A DNA stretch of 64,000 bases. It comes from Bradyrhizobium sp. S69 (GTDB lineage: Bacteria; Pseudomonadota; Alphaproteobacteria; Rhizobiales; Xanthobacteraceae). Each line of letters starts with the position of its first letter. Position 1 is the stretch's first letter. The notes below the pieces were generated by a model. It searched no databases. It had not been told where the DNA came from and saw only the letters and a list, made by a program, of their open reading frames with translations. Made by a program: the position numbers and the translations under genes. The stretch covers positions 1 through 64,000 of the forward strand of contig NZ_LMUK01000010.1 of assembly GCF_009766005.1 (NCBI RefSeq), in the 5' to 3' direction. Positions 62,310 to 64,000 of this stretch are shown in pieces.

Positions 62310-62576
62310 TCACGCGCTTGGCAATTTCCGCCCCTTCTCCCGTTCAACCACCCCAATGTCGTACTGTCCCTGCAAATCCAGCCAGAACTGCGCACCGTTA
62401 CCAAAGTAGCGGCCCAACCGTACGGCCGTATCGGCCGTGATCGCGCGACGAAAGTTGAGGATATCGGTGATACGGCCAGAGGGAACGCCGATATCGAGCG
62501 ACAGCCGGTTGGCGCTGAGCTTGCGCGCGACGAGCTCGCGCTTCAGCAGGCGGCCGGGATGTACGATGGGAGCCAT
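62310..62576 (-). CDS. higA: HigA-family antitoxin without HigB
   Basis: 88 residues: IVHPGRLLKRELVARKLSANRLSLDIGVP (key HPGRLLKRELV) and the HTH RITDILNFRRAITADTAVRLGRYFG, typical HigA. HigB normally precedes it, but the upstream segment is a dispersed palindrome (62599-62671) and the aldo/keto reductase gene. Confidence 0.88.
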   Translation of the reverse strand: MAPIVHPGRLLKRELVARKLSANRLSLDIGVPSGRITDILNFRRAITADTAVRLGRYFGNGAQFWLDLQGQYDIGVVEREKGRKLPSA

Positions 62577-62598
62577 GTTCAACCTCTGTGGTGGTATG

Positions 62599-62671
62599 TA
62601 GCCCGGATGAGCGCTTGCGATATCCGGGACGGCACGAAGACCCGGATATCGCAAGCGCTCATCCGGGCTAC
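62599..62671. repeat. Dispersed palindrome with GTAGCCC(G) ends, copy 2
   Basis: GTAGCCCGGATGAGCGCTTG pairs with the inverted CAAGCGCTCATCCGGGCTAC; GATATCCGGG/CCCGGATATC nest inside. It shares ends with 60234-60309. Confidence 0.8.
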
Positions 62672-62673
62672 AA

Positions 62674-63672
62674 TTACCGCGGCTCCCCGGAGAACCCCTC
62701 GCGCAATTCCGCCAGCCGTTCCAGCGCCGCTTGCGGCAATGGGCCCTTCTGGACCGCGGCGAGTGCGTCCTCGAACTGCTGCGGCGTCGCCATGCCGACC
62801 AGGATCGAACCCATCGCCGGATGCGAGATCGCAAACCGCGTCGCGGCTTCGGTCAGGCTGGTGGCAACCCCCTCCTCCACCAGCGGCAGCAGACGGCGGG
62901 CGCGATCGATATCGGCGTCATAGCTCATGGCGGAGCCGATCGGCTCCGGCGCCGGGCTCGCGATCGGGTGACGCTCGGCCGACCCCGACAGCGCGCCGCC
63001 GGCCAGCACGCGGATGCCGACGACGCCGGTGCCGGCGGCCCAGGTGCGATCGAACAGGCGGCCATAATCCTGCGCCGGATAATGCTTCGGCAATGTCACG
63101 GCGGCCGACGGATTGAGCATGTTGTAGACCACCTGCGCGCTGTCGAAGGCGCCGCCATCGATCACCTGATGCAGCGCCGCGGTGTCGCCGACCGCCGTCA
63201 GCCCGAGAAAGCGAATTTTCCCCTGCTGGCGCAGCCGTTCGAACGCGGGCACCACCTCGTCCAGCACCTGCCGGACGCTGAGCGCCGGTCCGCCGCCATC
63301 CTCGGTAATCGAATTGTGCAGATGCAGGATGTCGACCCGCTCGAGCCGCAGCCGCGCCAGGCTGCCCTCGATCGATTTTGTCACGGCATCGGCAATGCGG
63401 CCGGTGTCGCTTGGCGGCAGCCGCACCTTGGTGCCGACCACGACATCGGCAGGCTTCAAGTTTTGCAGGACACGGCCGAGATTCGTTTCGGATTCGCCGT
63501 CGCCATATTGCACCGCCGTGTCGAAATAATTGATGCCGGCCGCGATCGCGCGCGCGACGGTGCGTTCCTGGTCGGCGTGATCGCCCCGCACCATGATGCC
63601 GCCGACGGCACCGCAGCCAAAGCCCAGCACCGAGAGCTGCATTCCCGTCCGCCCAAATGCCCGCATCTGCAT
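62674..63672 (-). CDS. Aldo/keto reductase
   Basis: 332 residues. (beta/alpha)8 NADPH-dependent reductase with FDTAVQYGDGESE (catalytic Asp and Tyr), TKV (Lys), and DILHLHNS (His). ATG 63672 follows GGAGGAAC. Substrate unknown. The stop codon is 2 bases from the palindrome at 62599. Confidence 0.92.
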   Translation of the reverse strand: MQMRAFGRTGMQLSVLGFGCGAVGGIMVRGDHADQERTVARAIAAGINYFDTAVQYGDGESETNLGRVLQNLKPADVVVGTKVRLPPSDTGRIADAVTKSIEGSLARLRLERVDILHLHNSITEDGGGPALSVRQVLDEVVPAFERLRQQGKIRFLGLTAVGDTAALHQVIDGGAFDSAQVVYNMLNPSAAVTLPKHYPAQDYGRLFDRTWAAGTGVVGIRVLAGGALSGSAERHPIASPAPEPIGSAMSYDADIDRARRLLPLVEEGVATSLTEAATRFAISHPAMGSILVGMATPQQFEDALAAVQKGPLPQAALERLAELREGFSGEPR

Positions 63673-63746
63673 GACTGGTTCCTCCGGCTGTTCGCACGAC
63701 TATGCAATGCCGAGCGAGTGTCACCAAGCCCGATGTTTTGCAAGCT

Positions 63747-63868
63747 TCGCCGTCATCCTGAGGAGCGGCGTCTTCGCCGCGTCTCGAAGGATGCTGTTCA
63801 GCGCAGTGCGTGCGGCCATCCTTCGAGGCGCGCAAGAAAGAGCGCGCACCTCAGGATGACGGCGAAGC
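63747..63868. repeat. Dispersed composite palindrome, family 1 copy d (A arm - centre - B arm)
   Basis: Left arm type A, right arm inverted type B (CGCGCACCTCAGGATGAC). The centre TGTTCAGCGCAGTGCGTGCG is in the same orientation as in copy c (45670), although the arms are exchanged. Confidence 0.85.
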
Positions 63869-63869
63869 C

Positions 63870-64000
63870 GTTGCGCAGGATGATCTCAGCCGATGAAATC
63901 GTCAGACCGATCTTGCCCGACGGGCAAATCACCTTCGCGCGCGGAATCCTGTCCAGCCCCTTAGCGAAAAATATTCCGCTTTGTTTTTGACCCAAATCAC
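63870..64000 (-). repeat. Repeat copy with GTGATTTGGGTCAA end, cut by window end
   Basis: On the minus strand the window ends with GTGATTTGGGTCAA, then further in GTGATTTGCCC and TCGGGCAAGATC, matching the blocks at 531-655 on the plus strand. It flanks family 1 copy d. Confidence 0.65.

Overview
The window reads as chromosomal DNA of a Bradyrhizobium-like alphaproteobacterium (Nitrobacteraceae). The grounds are high GC with dense two-strand packing, GTG/TTG starts, an ndvB/ndvC-type beta-glucan locus, a coaD-PPIase-queA-tgt neighbourhood, an Omp25/31-type porin, and many short dispersed palindromic repeats between genes. The genus is an inference; no rRNA is present. The only RNA gene I can name is tRNA-Lys(UUU) at 20869-20944.

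Layout. 1-4028: a repeat mosaic, a carboxymuconolactone decarboxylase-like protein, an orphan Bug-type binding protein, and a divergent SDR/TetR pair sharing a double operator. 4078-14464: recG, a TRIC/UPF0126 channel, a DUF502 protein, glmS, an MFS transporter, glmU and a SPOR-like membrane protein. 14784-20718: glucan locus with an NdvC-like GH17 membrane protein, a small secreted protein and an NdvB-like GH17-GT2 fusion. 20869-33397: tRNA-Lys followed by an accessory stretch of secreted small proteins, an orphan amino-acid binding protein, a Tat-exported DUF1906 protein, TetR/O-methyltransferase, dmeR-dmeF metal efflux, a candidate structured RNA, a formyltransferase, RidA and an EamA permease. 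33630-36939: caspase-like protein with a peptidoglycan-binding domain, orphan BrnA antitoxin, cysK and a small zinc-ribbon protein. 36974-45622: tgt, asd, queA, two cyclophilins, coaD and kup. 46147-49597: a LysR-centred cupin/SDR/double-CMD module. 49727-58369: gyrA, ssb, a porin and uvrA. 58388-63672: accessory genes including an AT-richer RelA/SpoT-domain protein, a DUF433/DUF5615 pair, an L,D-transpeptidase, an AAA ATPase, orphan HigA and an aldo/keto reductase.

Most notable signals. (1) Upstream of asd lies a 23-codon ORF in which 8 of the first 12 codons are Thr or Lys, followed by a competing pairing and an intrinsic terminator: the layout of a ribosome-mediated attenuator for the aspartate-family pathway. 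(2) The Tgt beside it lacks all four zinc ligands (3 Cys and 1 His) while keeping its catalytic aspartates. (3) A 10-bp long-range stem, a 13-bp hairpin and a terminator at 29345-29540 suggest an unannotated RNA. (4) An identical bipartite motif with 23-bp register lies upstream of the cupin/SDR operon (next to its LysR) and upstream of the double-CMD gene, tying them into one small regulon. (5) At least seven families of dispersed palindromes occur; in one, arms and centre have been shuffled between copies.
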